DNA of 64,000 nt. Source: Mycobacterium neglectum (lineage in GTDB: Bacteria > Actinomycetota > Actinomycetes > Mycobacteriales > Mycobacteriaceae). The translations under genes were made by a program, and so were the position numbers. The stretch covers positions 1-64,000 of the forward strand of contig NZ_NVQE01000030.1 of assembly GCF_002591975.1 (NCBI RefSeq), in the 5' to 3' direction. A model generated the notes under the pieces. It had not been told where the DNA came from, made no database searches, and worked only from the letters and a program-made list of their open reading frames with translations. Of the stretch, positions 23,946 to 32,899 are shown piece after piece (the first letter of the stretch is position 1; every line of letters begins with the position of its first letter).

Positions 23946-24902
23946 ATGGACATCACGTGGGATTGCATCATCGTCGGAGGCGGTGCGGCCGGGCTGAGCG
24001 CAGGACTGGTGCTCGGGCGGGCGCGACGGCGAACTCTGCTGGTCGACGCCGGGGCGCAGAGCAATCTCGCTGCGCACGGCATCGGTGGCTTACTCGGGCA
24101 CGACGGCCGCAACCCGGCCGAGCTCTACGACATGGGGCGCCGCGAGCTGTCGGTGTATCCGAGCGTGGAGGTACGTGCCGGCGAGGTCGTGTCCGGTCAA
24201 CGGTCGGACGGCGGGTTCGTCCTGGAACTCGCCGACGGCAGGCGTGAGCGCACGCGACGGGTGCTGCTCGCCACCGGCATGGACTACCGCCCGCCGGCGC
24301 TGCCCGGACTTGACCGACTGTGGGGCGGATCGGCGTTCCATTGCCCGTTCTGTCACGGCTGGGAGATGCGGGACCAGCCGTTGGCCGTCCTGGCGCACGG
24401 TCAGCGTGCGGTGCATTCGGCGCTGCTGCTGCGCGGCTGGAGTGACGACATCGTCGTGCTGACGGACGGACCCGACGACATGGAGGACGACGACCGCACC
24501 CGGCTGGCCGCGGCGGGGATCGCCGTCGACCAGCGGAGCGTGGCCGAACTCGCCTCCGACAACGGCCAACTGACCGCCGTGGTGTTCACCGACGGAACCC
24601 GGCTGGCGCGCGCCGGTGTACTCGTGGCGACCACACTTCATCAGCGGTCGTCGTTAGCCGATCAGCTCGGAGCCGAGGCCGCCGAACCGACGCCGGTCGC
24701 CGAGAACCCGATCGCGGTGGACGGCTTCTATCGGACGACGGTAGCGGGAGTTTTTGCCGCAGGCGACCTGAGCGTGCAGATGCCACAGGTGGCCACGGCG
24801 ATCGCGAGCGGTTCGCACGCGGCCGCCGCGGTGGTGCAGAGTCTGATGGCCGACGAGTATGGTCTGGCCGTTCCTGAAGGGAGACATCGTGTCGACGCCT
24901 GA
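23946..24902 (+). CDS. Thioredoxin reductase-like FAD/NAD(P) oxidoreductase
   Basis: 318 residues. FAD-binding GGGAAGLSAGLVLGRARR near the N-terminus, a central redox-type cysteine pair Cys133/Cys136 in FHCPFCHGWE, and C-terminal GVFAAGDLSVQMPQVATAI for the flavin. The NAD(P) glycine motif in the middle domain is degenerate (AVLAHGQRAVH), which sets it apart from housekeeping TrxB. Related proteins oxidise dithiols or act with partner methyltransferases. Leads an operon with the next gene, 14-base overlap. Confidence 0.85.
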   Translation: MDITWDCIIVGGGAAGLSAGLVLGRARRRTLLVDAGAQSNLAAHGIGGLLGHDGRNPAELYDMGRRELSVYPSVEVRAGEVVSGQRSDGGFVLELADGRRERTRRVLLATGMDYRPPALPGLDRLWGGSAFHCPFCHGWEMRDQPLAVLAHGQRAVHSALLLRGWSDDIVVLTDGPDDMEDDDRTRLAAAGIAVDQRSVAELASDNGQLTAVVFTDGTRLARAGVLVATTLHQRSSLADQLGAEAAEPTPVAENPIAVDGFYRTTVAGVFAAGDLSVQMPQVATAIASGSHAAAAVVQSLMADEYGLAVPEGRHRVDA

Positions 24903-25524
24903 TGCCAAAGAACATTGGGAGCAGCACTACGGCGAACGTGACCGGGTGTGGAGCGGACGGGTCAATGTCCGCCTCGCCGAGGTGGTCCCCGGACTGCCGA
25001 TCGGGCGGGCGCTCGACCTCGGCTGCGGCGAGGGAGCGGACTCGGTGTGGTTGGCAGACCGCGGCTGGCATGTCGTCGCAGTGGACATCTCGGATACCGC
25101 TCTACAGCGCGCCCGCTCGGCAGCCGAGGCGCGCGGCGTGCTGGACCGGATCGACTTCCAGCAACACGACCTGTCGGAGACCTTTCCGGACGGCGAATTC
25201 GACCTGGTGAGTGCCCACTTCTTCCATTCCACTCTGCCGCTGGACCGCACCCGCGTATTCGTCCGGGCAGCTGAGGCGCTGAAACCGGGCGGCACGCTGC
25301 TCATCGTGGACCACAGCGAGCCTCCGCCGGGGGACTCGAAGCTGGACCACCACCGCCACATGTTCCTGAGTCCGGAGGAGGTTGTCGCGGCGCTGAGTCT
25401 TCCGGAAGCGGAATGGGAGCCGCCACAGACGAAAGTGGTCGAGCGAGAGGTGACCTGGCCCGACAGGGAGCCCTTCATCTGGCATGACAACGTGATCGTG
25501 CTGCGGCGTCGCAGTTCCGCCTAG
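24889..25524 (+). CDS. Class I AdoMet-dependent methyltransferase (TehB/thiol methyltransferase type)
   Basis: 211 residues. Motif I LDLGCGEGADSVWLAD, motif II acidic end VVAVDIS, then FDLVSAHFFHS and a motif IV-like GGTLLIVDHSEPP. The compact form resembles TehB-type or thiopurine-type methyltransferases that act on thiols, selenium or tellurium compounds. GTG 24889 follows AAGGGAGAC and lies inside the end of the flavoprotein gene, so the two are coupled. Substrate not known; detoxification is an inference. It overlaps the converging Ada-like gene by four bases. Confidence 0.85.
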   Translation: MSTPDAKEHWEQHYGERDRVWSGRVNVRLAEVVPGLPIGRALDLGCGEGADSVWLADRGWHVVAVDISDTALQRARSAAEARGVLDRIDFQQHDLSETFPDGEFDLVSAHFFHSTLPLDRTRVFVRAAEALKPGGTLLIVDHSEPPPGDSKLDHHRHMFLSPEEVVAALSLPEAEWEPPQTKVVEREVTWPDREPFIWHDNVIVLRRRSSA

Positions 25525-25778
25525 GGCCCGCCGGCTTTCCACTCGAGGTAGCGGTCCGGCAGGCACCGCGCGCAGGGCCGGTAGCCAGCCGCGACTGCGG
25601 TCGATTCGTCGGCGAAGAAGACGCGATGCCTGACGTAGCCGCCGTTGTCGATCGCCCGCTGCGCTGAGGGGCAGTCCAGGCGCCCGTAGATCCGGGCGAC
25701 GCGGTGGCCGCCGAGAGTGCCCGGGCGTGACGATGCACACTGCGCGCCGTTTGGACCAATCAGCCTGAAGCGCTGCAT
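25521..25778 (-). CDS. Ada-type metal-binding domain protein lacking the methyl-acceptor cysteine
   Basis: 85 residues. RIYGRLDCPSA and GYRPCARCLPDRY align with the N-terminal zinc domain of Ada (IYCRPSC ... GFRPCKRC). Ada uses four cysteines: here Cys36, Cys69 and Cys72 remain but the first, which accepts methyl groups from DNA phosphotriesters in Ada, is Gly32. It is therefore a zinc-domain relative without that activity unless Cys14 substitutes. Third gene behind ogt and the oxygenase, 3-base gap. Confidence 0.7.
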   Translation of the reverse strand: MQRFRLIGPNGAQCASSRPGTLGGHRVARIYGRLDCPSAQRAIDNGGYVRHRVFFADESTAVAAGYRPCARCLPDRYLEWKAGGP

Positions 25779-25781
25779 CTC

Positions 25782-26498
25782 TCACGCCGCGTCATGAAAC
25801 ACCAGGCCGAGCGTGAACCGCCGGCCGGATCGGACCGTGGACACGCCGTGGCGGACCGGCGACGCCGACCACCCGCGCGTCGATCGCACTGGCCGCTCCC
25901 GGGTGGTGAATGCGAAGCCGTGCCCGCGTGGCAGCAGCGTGGATGTGCCACGCGACTGGGCCCGGGGCCGTTGTTCGACGAGCAGGAATTCACCGCCGGT
26001 ATGGTCGACGCCCGGCTCGCTGAGGTTGATGACGACCTGCAGCGGAAACACCAACTCGCCGTAGAGATCTCGATGGAGCGCATTCCAATCACCTGCACCG
26101 TACTTGAGCAGTATCGCGGTCGACCTCTCTTGGCCGGCGGCGTGACACATGTCGAGCCACTCGTCGAGGGTGTCCGGCCATGGCGACTGCCTGCCGAGCT
26201 TGGCCCACCAGTCGCGTGCAATGGGTAGCAGCCGGGGATAGAGCGACTGCTTGAGCGCCTCGATCGGCTCGGGATAGGGCTGATGGAAGTATCGGTACTC
26301 GCCGTCGCCGAAGCGGTATCGACGCATATCGATGGTCGCGCGGAACATGCGGTCGTCGGGGTACAGACGCTGGATCGCATCGGCCTCGTCATCGGTGAGC
26401 AGCCTCGGCAGCATTGCACCTCCGAAGTCGTTGAGCTCAGCGGTGATTGCGTCCCAGTCGCCGGCGTCGACACGCGTCCGCCACGTGGTCTCAGGCAT
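25782..26498 (-). CDS. 2-oxoglutarate/Fe(II)-dependent oxygenase
   Basis: 238 residues. Iron ligands His142-x-Asp144 (LHRDLYGEL) and His217 (SPVRHGVS) with Arg227 (RSGRRFTLGL) for 2-oxoglutarate give the complete double-stranded beta-helix active site. The family includes hydroxylases and AlkB-type demethylases; this sequence is not an evident AlkB. ATG 26498 shares one base with the ogt stop, and the Ada-like gene follows at once, so an alkylation-related role is inferred from the operon. Confidence 0.8.
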   Translation of the reverse strand: MPETTWRTRVDAGDWDAITAELNDFGGAMLPRLLTDDEADAIQRLYPDDRMFRATIDMRRYRFGDGEYRYFHQPYPEPIEALKQSLYPRLLPIARDWWAKLGRQSPWPDTLDEWLDMCHAAGQERSTAILLKYGAGDWNALHRDLYGELVFPLQVVINLSEPGVDHTGGEFLLVEQRPRAQSRGTSTLLPRGHGFAFTTRERPVRSTRGWSASPVRHGVSTVRSGRRFTLGLVFHDAA

Positions 26499-27010
26499 CA
26501 GAACAGCCTCGCCGCCTTCACCTCGGCGGGTTCTTCGAGTTCGAGCAGGAACTGCTTGCGTTTCAGTCCGCCCGCATAGCCGGTGAGTTGACCATTGCTT
26601 CCGACGACGCGGTGGCACGGAACGACGATGCACAGCGGGTTGCGGCCGACGGCCTGGCCGACCTGGAGCGCTGTCGTTCCGTCGGCCAGTGCGGCAGCGA
26701 GTTCTCTGTAGGTGACCGTGCCGCCGTAGGGGATGGCGGACAGCATTTTCCAGATCCGCAGTTGCCGCTGGTCGCCGTGGGGGCTGATCGGCAGGTCGAA
26801 GTCGTGGCGCTCGCGGGCGAGGTAGTCCGCCAGCTGGGCGCTCGCTTCGGTGAAGACGGTGTCCGAATGCGCGTCGACCCGAGGGCCGAACGTGGACTGC
26901 TCCGGCCGACGCCAGTGATGCCGGAAGTAGAGGCCGGTGAGCGCGTTGGCGTCGGCGACCAGGGTGAGTTCGCCCAGGCGGCTGTCGATGACGCAGTGTC
27001 GGGTGTTCAT
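26498..27010 (-). CDS. ogt: Methylated-DNA-protein-cysteine methyltransferase
   Basis: 170 residues. The acceptor motif IVVPCHRVVGSNG holds Cys132, with the upstream helix-turn-helix YGGTVTYRELAAAL and the Asn of GRNPLCIVV. It takes methyl or alkyl groups from O6-alkylguanine in one suicidal step. First gene of a three-gene run with the oxygenase and Ada-type zinc protein; all starts and stops touch or overlap. Confidence 0.93.
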   Translation of the reverse strand: MNTRHCVIDSRLGELTLVADANALTGLYFRHHWRRPEQSTFGPRVDAHSDTVFTEASAQLADYLARERHDFDLPISPHGDQRQLRIWKMLSAIPYGGTVTYRELAAALADGTTALQVGQAVGRNPLCIVVPCHRVVGSNGQLTGYAGGLKRKQFLLELEEPAEVKAARLF

Positions 27011-27135
27011 ACCTTGTAGACGACGGCAGTTGGCGAGACGTGAGATGAGCGCGGGTTATCCACAATCGGGGATTCATCCACAGGTCGCGGTTGAACTGGT
27101 GCTTTACCCACAGCGTCGCGAGTACTGTCGAAAAT

Positions 27136-28524
27136 ATGTTCGAATCGGATGAAGGCTTGCTTAACGCGATGCGCGATGCGCAGCGCGACGAGCGGGCTTC
27201 AGCCGCGAGCAAAGTGATCGCGGCGGGCCGGTTCTTCCTGCGGCGACGAGCTGCTCTGGGTGGCACCCACGACAACTGGTGTGTCGATGATTGGGACGTC
27301 ATTGCAGCCGAGGTCGCCGCGGAACTCGGGGTCAGCCGTGGGCGGGCGTCGTCGTGGATGGATTACGGACAAGTCCTCGTCGAGCGCCTGCCTCTGCTGG
27401 CTGAGGTGTTCGCGGCCGGGTGCATCGACTTCCGCGTTATCAGGATCGCCGCGTTTCGCACCGCGCTGCTCACCGACGAGCAGGCGATCGCCGCGATCGA
27501 CGAGATGCTGGCCCACACGACGCCGGGCTGGAACACGTTCTCCGACAAGCGGGTGGCCCAGTTGGTCGACTGGATGGTGCTCGATCTGGATCCCGACGCG
27601 CTGCGGGTGGCCAAGCAGCGCGACGACGACCGCCATATCGAGGTGACCGCCGACCACTCCGGGACAGCCGAGATCTGGGGCAGGGTGCGCGTGACCGACG
27701 GCGCAGCGTTCGACATGAAGCTCGACGAGCTTGCGGCCACCGTGTGCCGCGATGATCCGCGCACCAAACGGCAACGCCGTGCCGATGCGTTGACGGCGCT
27801 GGTTGGCGGCGACGCCGCGATGCGGTGCGTGTGCGAATCCGAGCAATGCCCCGCCGCCGGGAACGGCTCCCACTCGTCGGCGGTGGTCGTTCATGTGCTC
27901 GCCGAGACTGCGACTGTCGAAGGCCGCGGTACGAGGGCCGGGTTTGTGCCGGGTTATGGTCCGCTGCCGCCGGAAACAGTGCGCGAAGTCGCCAAGGCCG
28001 CGCGTCAGAAGGCTGTTCACGTCCCGAAGGATGCGTCGGCTGAACCGCAGTACCGGCCGTCGGCTGCGCTTGCGCAGTTCGTCCGCAGTCGAGACCTGAC
28101 GTGTCGCTGGATGGGCTGCGACAAGCCGGCGTGGCAGACCGATATCGACCACACCGCGCCCTATCCACTGGGGCCCACGCATCCGTCGAACAACAGCTGC
28201 TTCTGCCGGTTTCATCACCTGCTCAAGACGTTTCACTGCGGTCTGGGTGGATGGCAGGTCAGCCAACGGCCCGACGGCACGATGGTCTTCACCACACCGA
28301 GCGGTCGGGTGCACACCACAGAGCCGTTGGGAGCGATGCTCTTTCCGCAACTCGCCGTGCCCACCGGGAACCTCGAGCCGGCCGACGAGCCGCTGCCCGG
28401 TCCGGACCGCGGTGTGGCGATGCCGAAACGAAAACGCACCCGCGTTCAGGACCGCGCTGACCGAATCGCGTGGGAACGCGGCGTCAACCGGGCCCGCTAT
28501 GCGGCTAACCCACCGCCCTTCTAG
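27136..28524 (+). CDS. DUF222-HNH endonuclease domain protein (13E12 repeat family)
   Basis: 462 residues. N-terminal DUF222 region (about 10-300) and C-terminal HNH nuclease: CRWMGCDKPAWQTDIDHTAP, PSNNSCFCRFHHLLKTFH, with zinc cysteines and the catalytic His in DIDH. Mycobacterial genomes hold many scattered copies, often linked with repeated or mobile DNA; their function is unknown. ATG 27136 is used. The 3' end overlaps the converging methyltransferase-like gene by four bases. Confidence 0.85.
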   Translation: MFESDEGLLNAMRDAQRDERASAASKVIAAGRFFLRRRAALGGTHDNWCVDDWDVIAAEVAAELGVSRGRASSWMDYGQVLVERLPLLAEVFAAGCIDFRVIRIAAFRTALLTDEQAIAAIDEMLAHTTPGWNTFSDKRVAQLVDWMVLDLDPDALRVAKQRDDDRHIEVTADHSGTAEIWGRVRVTDGAAFDMKLDELAATVCRDDPRTKRQRRADALTALVGGDAAMRCVCESEQCPAAGNGSHSSAVVVHVLAETATVEGRGTRAGFVPGYGPLPPETVREVAKAARQKAVHVPKDASAEPQYRPSAALAQFVRSRDLTCRWMGCDKPAWQTDIDHTAPYPLGPTHPSNNSCFCRFHHLLKTFHCGLGGWQVSQRPDGTMVFTTPSGRVHTTEPLGAMLFPQLAVPTGNLEPADEPLPGPDRGVAMPKRKRTRVQDRADRIAWERGVNRARYAANPPPF

Positions 28525-29036
28525 GTTGATGTATCCGCCGTCGACTGAGGTTTCCACGGCGTGAGGCGCGGAGTCCATCCAGGCACATTGCGGCGATACT
28601 CCTCGTACTGCTCGCCGTAGGTGCGCACCAGCGTGGGCTCTTCGTACCAGTGCACGAACGATGCGGTGGCGATCCACCCGATCACCGCATAGACCATGAG
28701 CGCCAGGCTGTCGAAGAGCAGCGCCTGCCCGAGAATCGCGGTCAACAGCCCGACATACATGGGGTTGCGAACAAATCGATTGAATCCCGTGACGACGAGC
28801 CGCTCGGTCGGCGCAACGGGCATCGGCGTTCCACCCGCCTTGGCGAACTGGATGAACGCGTGGATCGGTGGGATCAGGCCCGCGACGACGAACAGCGCTC
28901 CCAGCGCCAAACGTAGCGGCGGGCTGGACTCGGGGATCTCCCATCGGGTGATCAGCCACGGGCCCAGCCCGACGAACGTGCCGGGTGCCACGACGAAGAA
29001 GGCCGCAGAGCCGAGCGCCGCGGAGGTGGTTCGCAC
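28521..29036 (-). CDS. Isoprenylcysteine methyltransferase-family membrane protein
   Basis: 171 residues with four hydrophobic helices and the C-terminal pattern GFNRFVRNPMYVG and YEEPTLVRTYGEQYEEYRR, the AdoMet/membrane signature of the ICMT family. It is the second such protein in the window and is not closely similar to the one at 4.5 kb. Substrate unknown. It follows the VOC gene directly (stop of VOC at 29037). Confidence 0.8.
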   Translation of the reverse strand: MRTTSAALGSAAFFVVAPGTFVGLGPWLITRWEIPESSPPLRLALGALFVVAGLIPPIHAFIQFAKAGGTPMPVAPTERLVVTGFNRFVRNPMYVGLLTAILGQALLFDSLALMVYAVIGWIATASFVHWYEEPTLVRTYGEQYEEYRRNVPGWTPRLTPWKPQSTADTST

Positions 29037-29474
29037 TTAGACAGTATTGGCGGGCGGCGGCGCCAATTGGGTGAGTCGCACACTATTTCCCGAAGGATCA
29101 CGAAATCCGGAGTCGATGCCGTACGGCATCTGATGTGGTGGTTCGGTGAATTCGACGCCGCGCGCCGTCATGTCGTCGTAGTCGGACTGGATGTCTTCGG
29201 TCGTGAGGAAGACCGTGCCGGCGAAGCCCTTGGCGGTGAGTTCTTGTACCTGTTTGCGTGTCACCGCATCCATCACAGGTTCGCCGGGAATCGCCATCAA
29301 CACGATCGACACGTCATCCTGACCCGGCGGACCGACCGTCAACCACCGGAACGTGTTGTCCAGATCGGGGAGCGAAACATCTTGCCGCACTTCCATTCCG
29401 ACGTTCTCGGTCCAGAACTTCAGTGCGACGTCCTGGTCGTGTACCCATAGGTGGGCGCTTGCAACTTTGATCAT
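29037..29474 (-). CDS. VOC-family protein
   Basis: 145 residues of the glyoxalase/bleomycin-resistance fold: IKVASAHLWVHDQDVALKFW start, GTVFLTTEDIQ, and FRDPSGNSVRLTQL end. A single metal site is likely. ATG 29474 lies 10 bases behind the AraC-type regulator stop, so they form a regulator-enzyme pair; such pairs often answer small toxic compounds. Substrate unknown. Confidence 0.8.
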   Translation of the reverse strand: MIKVASAHLWVHDQDVALKFWTENVGMEVRQDVSLPDLDNTFRWLTVGPPGQDDVSIVLMAIPGEPVMDAVTRKQVQELTAKGFAGTVFLTTEDIQSDYDDMTARGVEFTEPPHQMPYGIDSGFRDPSGNSVRLTQLAPPPANTV

Positions 29475-29484
29475 GCGCACGACG

Positions 29485-29940
29485 CTACGGTCGGCTGCTG
29501 CCGCCCGTCTTCTCCCCACGTGCTGTCTTGCGGACGCGACTGTCGGCGGGCGGTCGGGTGTCGCGCGCCAGGATGCAACTCGGCACGCGTGCGTAGATCG
29601 CGGCCGGCGGCATGCTCGCCCGGTAGGTCGCGGGCGGCATGCCGTACACCCGCGAGAAGGTGGTGGTGAACGAACCCACGCTCTGCAGGCCGACCATCAC
29701 GCAGATGTCGGCCACCGAGCGGTCGGTGTGACGGAGCAGCGATGCGGCGCGCTCCAAACGCCTCGTCTGCAGATACGCCCGTGGCGATTCGCCGAACGTC
29801 CGCGTGAACATCCGGCTGAAATGTGCCCGCGACAGCCCGGCCGCGGCGGCGAGGTCGTCGACGGTGATGGGCTCCGCGTAGCGCGCGTCGACCAGATCCT
29901 TGGCCCGCAGGAGATAACGGGCCGGCGGCACCTGGGACAT
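29485..29940 (-). CDS. AraC-family transcriptional regulator
   Basis: 151 residues. The double helix-turn-helix (about 10-115) is complete: ITVDDLAAAAGLSRAHFSRM, RLERAASLLRHTDRSVADIC, and GLQSVGSFTTTFSRVYGMPP. There is no separate ligand domain; the C-terminal 35 residues are basic and variable. It precedes the VOC gene and lies divergent from rnpB with an 18-base gap, so the promoter must be short or within the RNA gene flank. Confidence 0.87.
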   Translation of the reverse strand: MSQVPPARYLLRAKDLVDARYAEPITVDDLAAAAGLSRAHFSRMFTRTFGESPRAYLQTRRLERAASLLRHTDRSVADICVMVGLQSVGSFTTTFSRVYGMPPATYRASMPPAAIYARVPSCILARDTRPPADSRVRKTARGEKTGGSSRP

Positions 29941-29958
29941 GGGCTAAGTTTATTGCGC

Positions 29959-30375
<417 letters not shown>

Positions 30376-30442
30376 ATCTTTACGGTTCCTCACAGCCGAC
30401 GCCTGTATACAAGAATTCAAGATCGTAGACAGGATGTAGTCC

Positions 30443-31114
30443 ATGGCATTCGAAAGTTCGGCCGCACGCATTTCCTCCCAGTTGAGGACCGAGATCCTGC
30501 ACGGCGACGTCGCGCCCGGCTCCAAGCTCGCCCAGGTCGGCCTCGCCGAGCGCTTCGGCGTCAGCCGGATCCCCGTGCGCGACGCGCTGGCGATCCTGGC
30601 CGGCGAAGGTCTGGTACAGCCGCTGTCCAACGCCACCGCGATCGTCACCCGCATGTCGGTCGAAGAACTGCAGGAGCTGTACGAGCTCCGGCTATCGATC
30701 GAGCCGAGGACCACCGGGATCGCCGTACCCAACGTCGGTCGCGCCGACGTCCTCTACATGCGAAAGCAGCTGGCGGTCATGTCCGAGCCCATCGACGCGC
30801 GGACGTGGTTGGCGGCGAACACCGAGTTCCACGCAGCGGTCTACCGCCGGGCCAACCGCCCGCGCACGATCGAATTGATCGAGCAGTTGCGCCGCCTGAC
30901 CGACCGGTACGTGTTCTTGCATCTCGAGGTGATCGGCCAGACCGGGCACATCGGGTCCGAGCACGGCGACATTCTGGCCGCCGTCGAAGCCGGCGATGCG
31001 GCCACCACCGCGCGCCTCACCAGCGAGCATCTCGCCAAGGCGCATGACCACATCCTCGATTACCTCGTCGACCATCCGTCTGTGCTGGACCCACACGCGG
31101 TGTTCTCGCCATGA
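30443..31114 (+). CDS. GntR-family regulator (FadR/FCD type)
   Basis: 223 residues. N-terminal winged helix (about 5-75: LRTEILHGDVAPGSKLAQVG, AERFGVSRIPVRDAL, LAGEGLVQP) and C-terminal all-helical FCD domain (about 80-210) with metal-type histidines in EFHAAVYRRA, GSEHGDIL and SEHLAKAHDHI. Such regulators sense small carboxylic acids. Its stop overlaps the sigma-like gene start (ATGA). Confidence 0.87.
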   Translation: MAFESSAARISSQLRTEILHGDVAPGSKLAQVGLAERFGVSRIPVRDALAILAGEGLVQPLSNATAIVTRMSVEELQELYELRLSIEPRTTGIAVPNVGRADVLYMRKQLAVMSEPIDARTWLAANTEFHAAVYRRANRPRTIELIEQLRRLTDRYVFLHLEVIGQTGHIGSEHGDILAAVEAGDAATTARLTSEHLAKAHDHILDYLVDHPSVLDPHAVFSP

Positions 31115-31338
31115 CCGGCCGCACGCCAATTCGACAGGCCATGGCGCTGCTGTCGACTCCGCACCGCGCGGTCATCTACCGGGCGTATTACCTCGATCGC
31201 AGCACGGCGCAGATCGCCGCCGAATACCGAATCACCGAATGCGCAGTGCGCGCCGAACTGCACGACGCAATGAAAGCGTTGCAGCGCATCGTTGCTTCGA
31301 CCGGTCCGGCCGGGCGATCAGAGTTCCTTGCGCACTGA
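31111..31338 (+). CDS. Sigma-70 region 4-like protein (region 4 only)
   Basis: 75 residues. LLSTPHRAVIYRAYYLDRS, AQIAAEYRITECAVRAEL and MKALQRIVA match the helix-turn-helix of region 4 of extracytoplasmic sigma factors, which reads the -35 box. Region 2, needed for core binding and -10 melting, is absent, and the length leaves no room for it. It could be a DNA-binding regulator or modulate another sigma factor. Coupled to the GntR gene by an ATGA overlap; converges on the CHAD gene with a 21-base overlap. Confidence 0.7.
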   Translation: MTGRTPIRQAMALLSTPHRAVIYRAYYLDRSTAQIAAEYRITECAVRAELHDAMKALQRIVASTGPAGRSEFLAH

Positions 31339-32814
31339 CTTGTCCAGCTTCTTGAGCGCGGACTCGAGCTGGTCGCGGGACCGCTGCGCCAGGTCGTCCT
31401 CGAGCTGATAGAGCAGTCCGTAGGTGAAGGTGTCCTCACCGAAGGCGTGCGCTTCCTCGGCCTGCCTGCTCAGGTGGGTTCGGCTCACCACGCTGTCCTG
31501 GTGATCGCCCAACAATGACTGGATCGTCTTGGCGCGAGATGACACATCGTCGGCACCTGTCGCGGCGGCAGTGTATCGAAGCCTCTTGGCGCCCTTGCGG
31601 ATTCGGTGCAGCGCCTCATCCTTGCCCGCTTCCTCGGCTCCCGCCGCCGCCTTCGCGGCCTTGCGGATCTTCTTGTATGCCGACTCGATGGTCACCGGAC
31701 CGCGTTCCTCCTCTCCGGGCAGGGCAGGCGGCGGTTCGATGGTGACGAGTCCATCCAGCGCGTCCAACAGCCGGAAGTAGCGCTCCGAACGCATGGCGAT
31801 CAGCGAGCGTCTATGGCCCGACGCATAACGGCGCTTGGCCCCGTCGACCAGCCGTTCCCAGACGGGGCCGCGAACCAGTTCGACGGGCAGAGCCTCGAGC
31901 GCTTTCTCGTACCGTTCGGCGAGCACCTCCGCGTCGCGGGCGACCCCCAGCACGGCGGCCAGCTGCCGCAACTCATCGAGGACCCACGCGTCGTCGGAGA
32001 TTCCGAACGCGTCTTCCGACGACTGCAGCAGACTGCGGATCTTGCGGGTCGTCACCCGCATCTGGTGCACCGAGTCATACGCGTCGACGCGAACGGCGCG
32101 GTCCCACACGAGCAGTTCCTCGACCTGCTCGGCGACCGCTCGGTGGATGGGGTCGTCCGGTGGTTCAGGTGCTTCCGGCGTCGATTCCTCGTCGAGCACC
32201 CTGGCCAGCTTGGAACCGTGGCCGGCGGGCACTGCGCCGGCGTCGAGAAGCCGATTGGCGAGCCGCTCCAGCAGGTCGCGATCGCCGCCCTGCGCCAGCT
32301 CGAGTTCCCATTCGCGCCACTGTTGCTCCGCGCCGTCCGGCCCGGCCTGGGCGGTGACCTGGTCATCGCAGAATTCGGCAAGGGGGGTGCCGTCCGCCGC
32401 GCACAAAACGTCGACGGTGCGGCTGGTCGAAATGCGCGCAACCGGCGACAGCGGGCGGTCCCGGACGATGGCCAACACGATGTCGCGCAGGGCCTCCGGC
32501 ACTTCCTCGTCGGCGGAGTCGGCAGAGTCGCCAGCGGAGCCAAGGGGCTCGCGTACCTCGGTACGCGCATCGGGTCCGGCGGGCAGCTTCAAATGCCACC
32601 CGGCGTCGGACCCGCCGGTGCGCCTGCGCAACGTCACCTTGCGGGCCGCCAGATCACGGCCGGGGGTGTCGAAGTAGACGGCGTCAAGCTGTTGTGAAGG
32701 GGAGCGCTCCACCCGGGATACCGCCGACAATCCATCGAACGACGGCGAAACCGTCGATTCGACGATGTCGAACTTCCGCTCGACCTCCAAGTACTGCGAA
32801 CTGGATTTGCCCAT
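31318..32814 (-). CDS. CYTH-CHAD domain protein
   Basis: 498 residues. N-terminal CYTH/triphosphate tunnel domain (about 8-200: YLEVERKFDI, RKVTLRRRTGG) and C-terminal CHAD domain (about 220-490: VHQMRVTTRKIRSLL, HRIRKGAKRLRYTA) rich in His, Arg and Lys. CHAD domains bind inorganic polyphosphate, and CYTH domains act on triphosphates. Corresponds to Rv2226 next to panB in M. tuberculosis as I recall. Confidence 0.9.
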   Translation of the reverse strand: MGKSSSQYLEVERKFDIVESTVSPSFDGLSAVSRVERSPSQQLDAVYFDTPGRDLAARKVTLRRRTGGSDAGWHLKLPAGPDARTEVREPLGSAGDSADSADEEVPEALRDIVLAIVRDRPLSPVARISTSRTVDVLCAADGTPLAEFCDDQVTAQAGPDGAEQQWREWELELAQGGDRDLLERLANRLLDAGAVPAGHGSKLARVLDEESTPEAPEPPDDPIHRAVAEQVEELLVWDRAVRVDAYDSVHQMRVTTRKIRSLLQSSEDAFGISDDAWVLDELRQLAAVLGVARDAEVLAERYEKALEALPVELVRGPVWERLVDGAKRRYASGHRRSLIAMRSERYFRLLDALDGLVTIEPPPALPGEEERGPVTIESAYKKIRKAAKAAAGAEEAGKDEALHRIRKGAKRLRYTAAATGADDVSSRAKTIQSLLGDHQDSVVSRTHLSRQAEEAHAFGEDTFTYGLLYQLEDDLAQRSRDQLESALKKLDKSVRKEL

Positions 32815-32899
32815 GGTGCGGGCAAGACTGCCATATGCAGGTGAACGAGCTGGCCGGGGGAGCGCTCGAACCGCTGGGAGGCGGCGATAAAGTCCAGGG

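Noticed and set aside
27199..28959. 586-codon minus-strand frame
   Set aside because: Antisense of the DUF222-HNH gene; its Arg/His-rich text has no domain.
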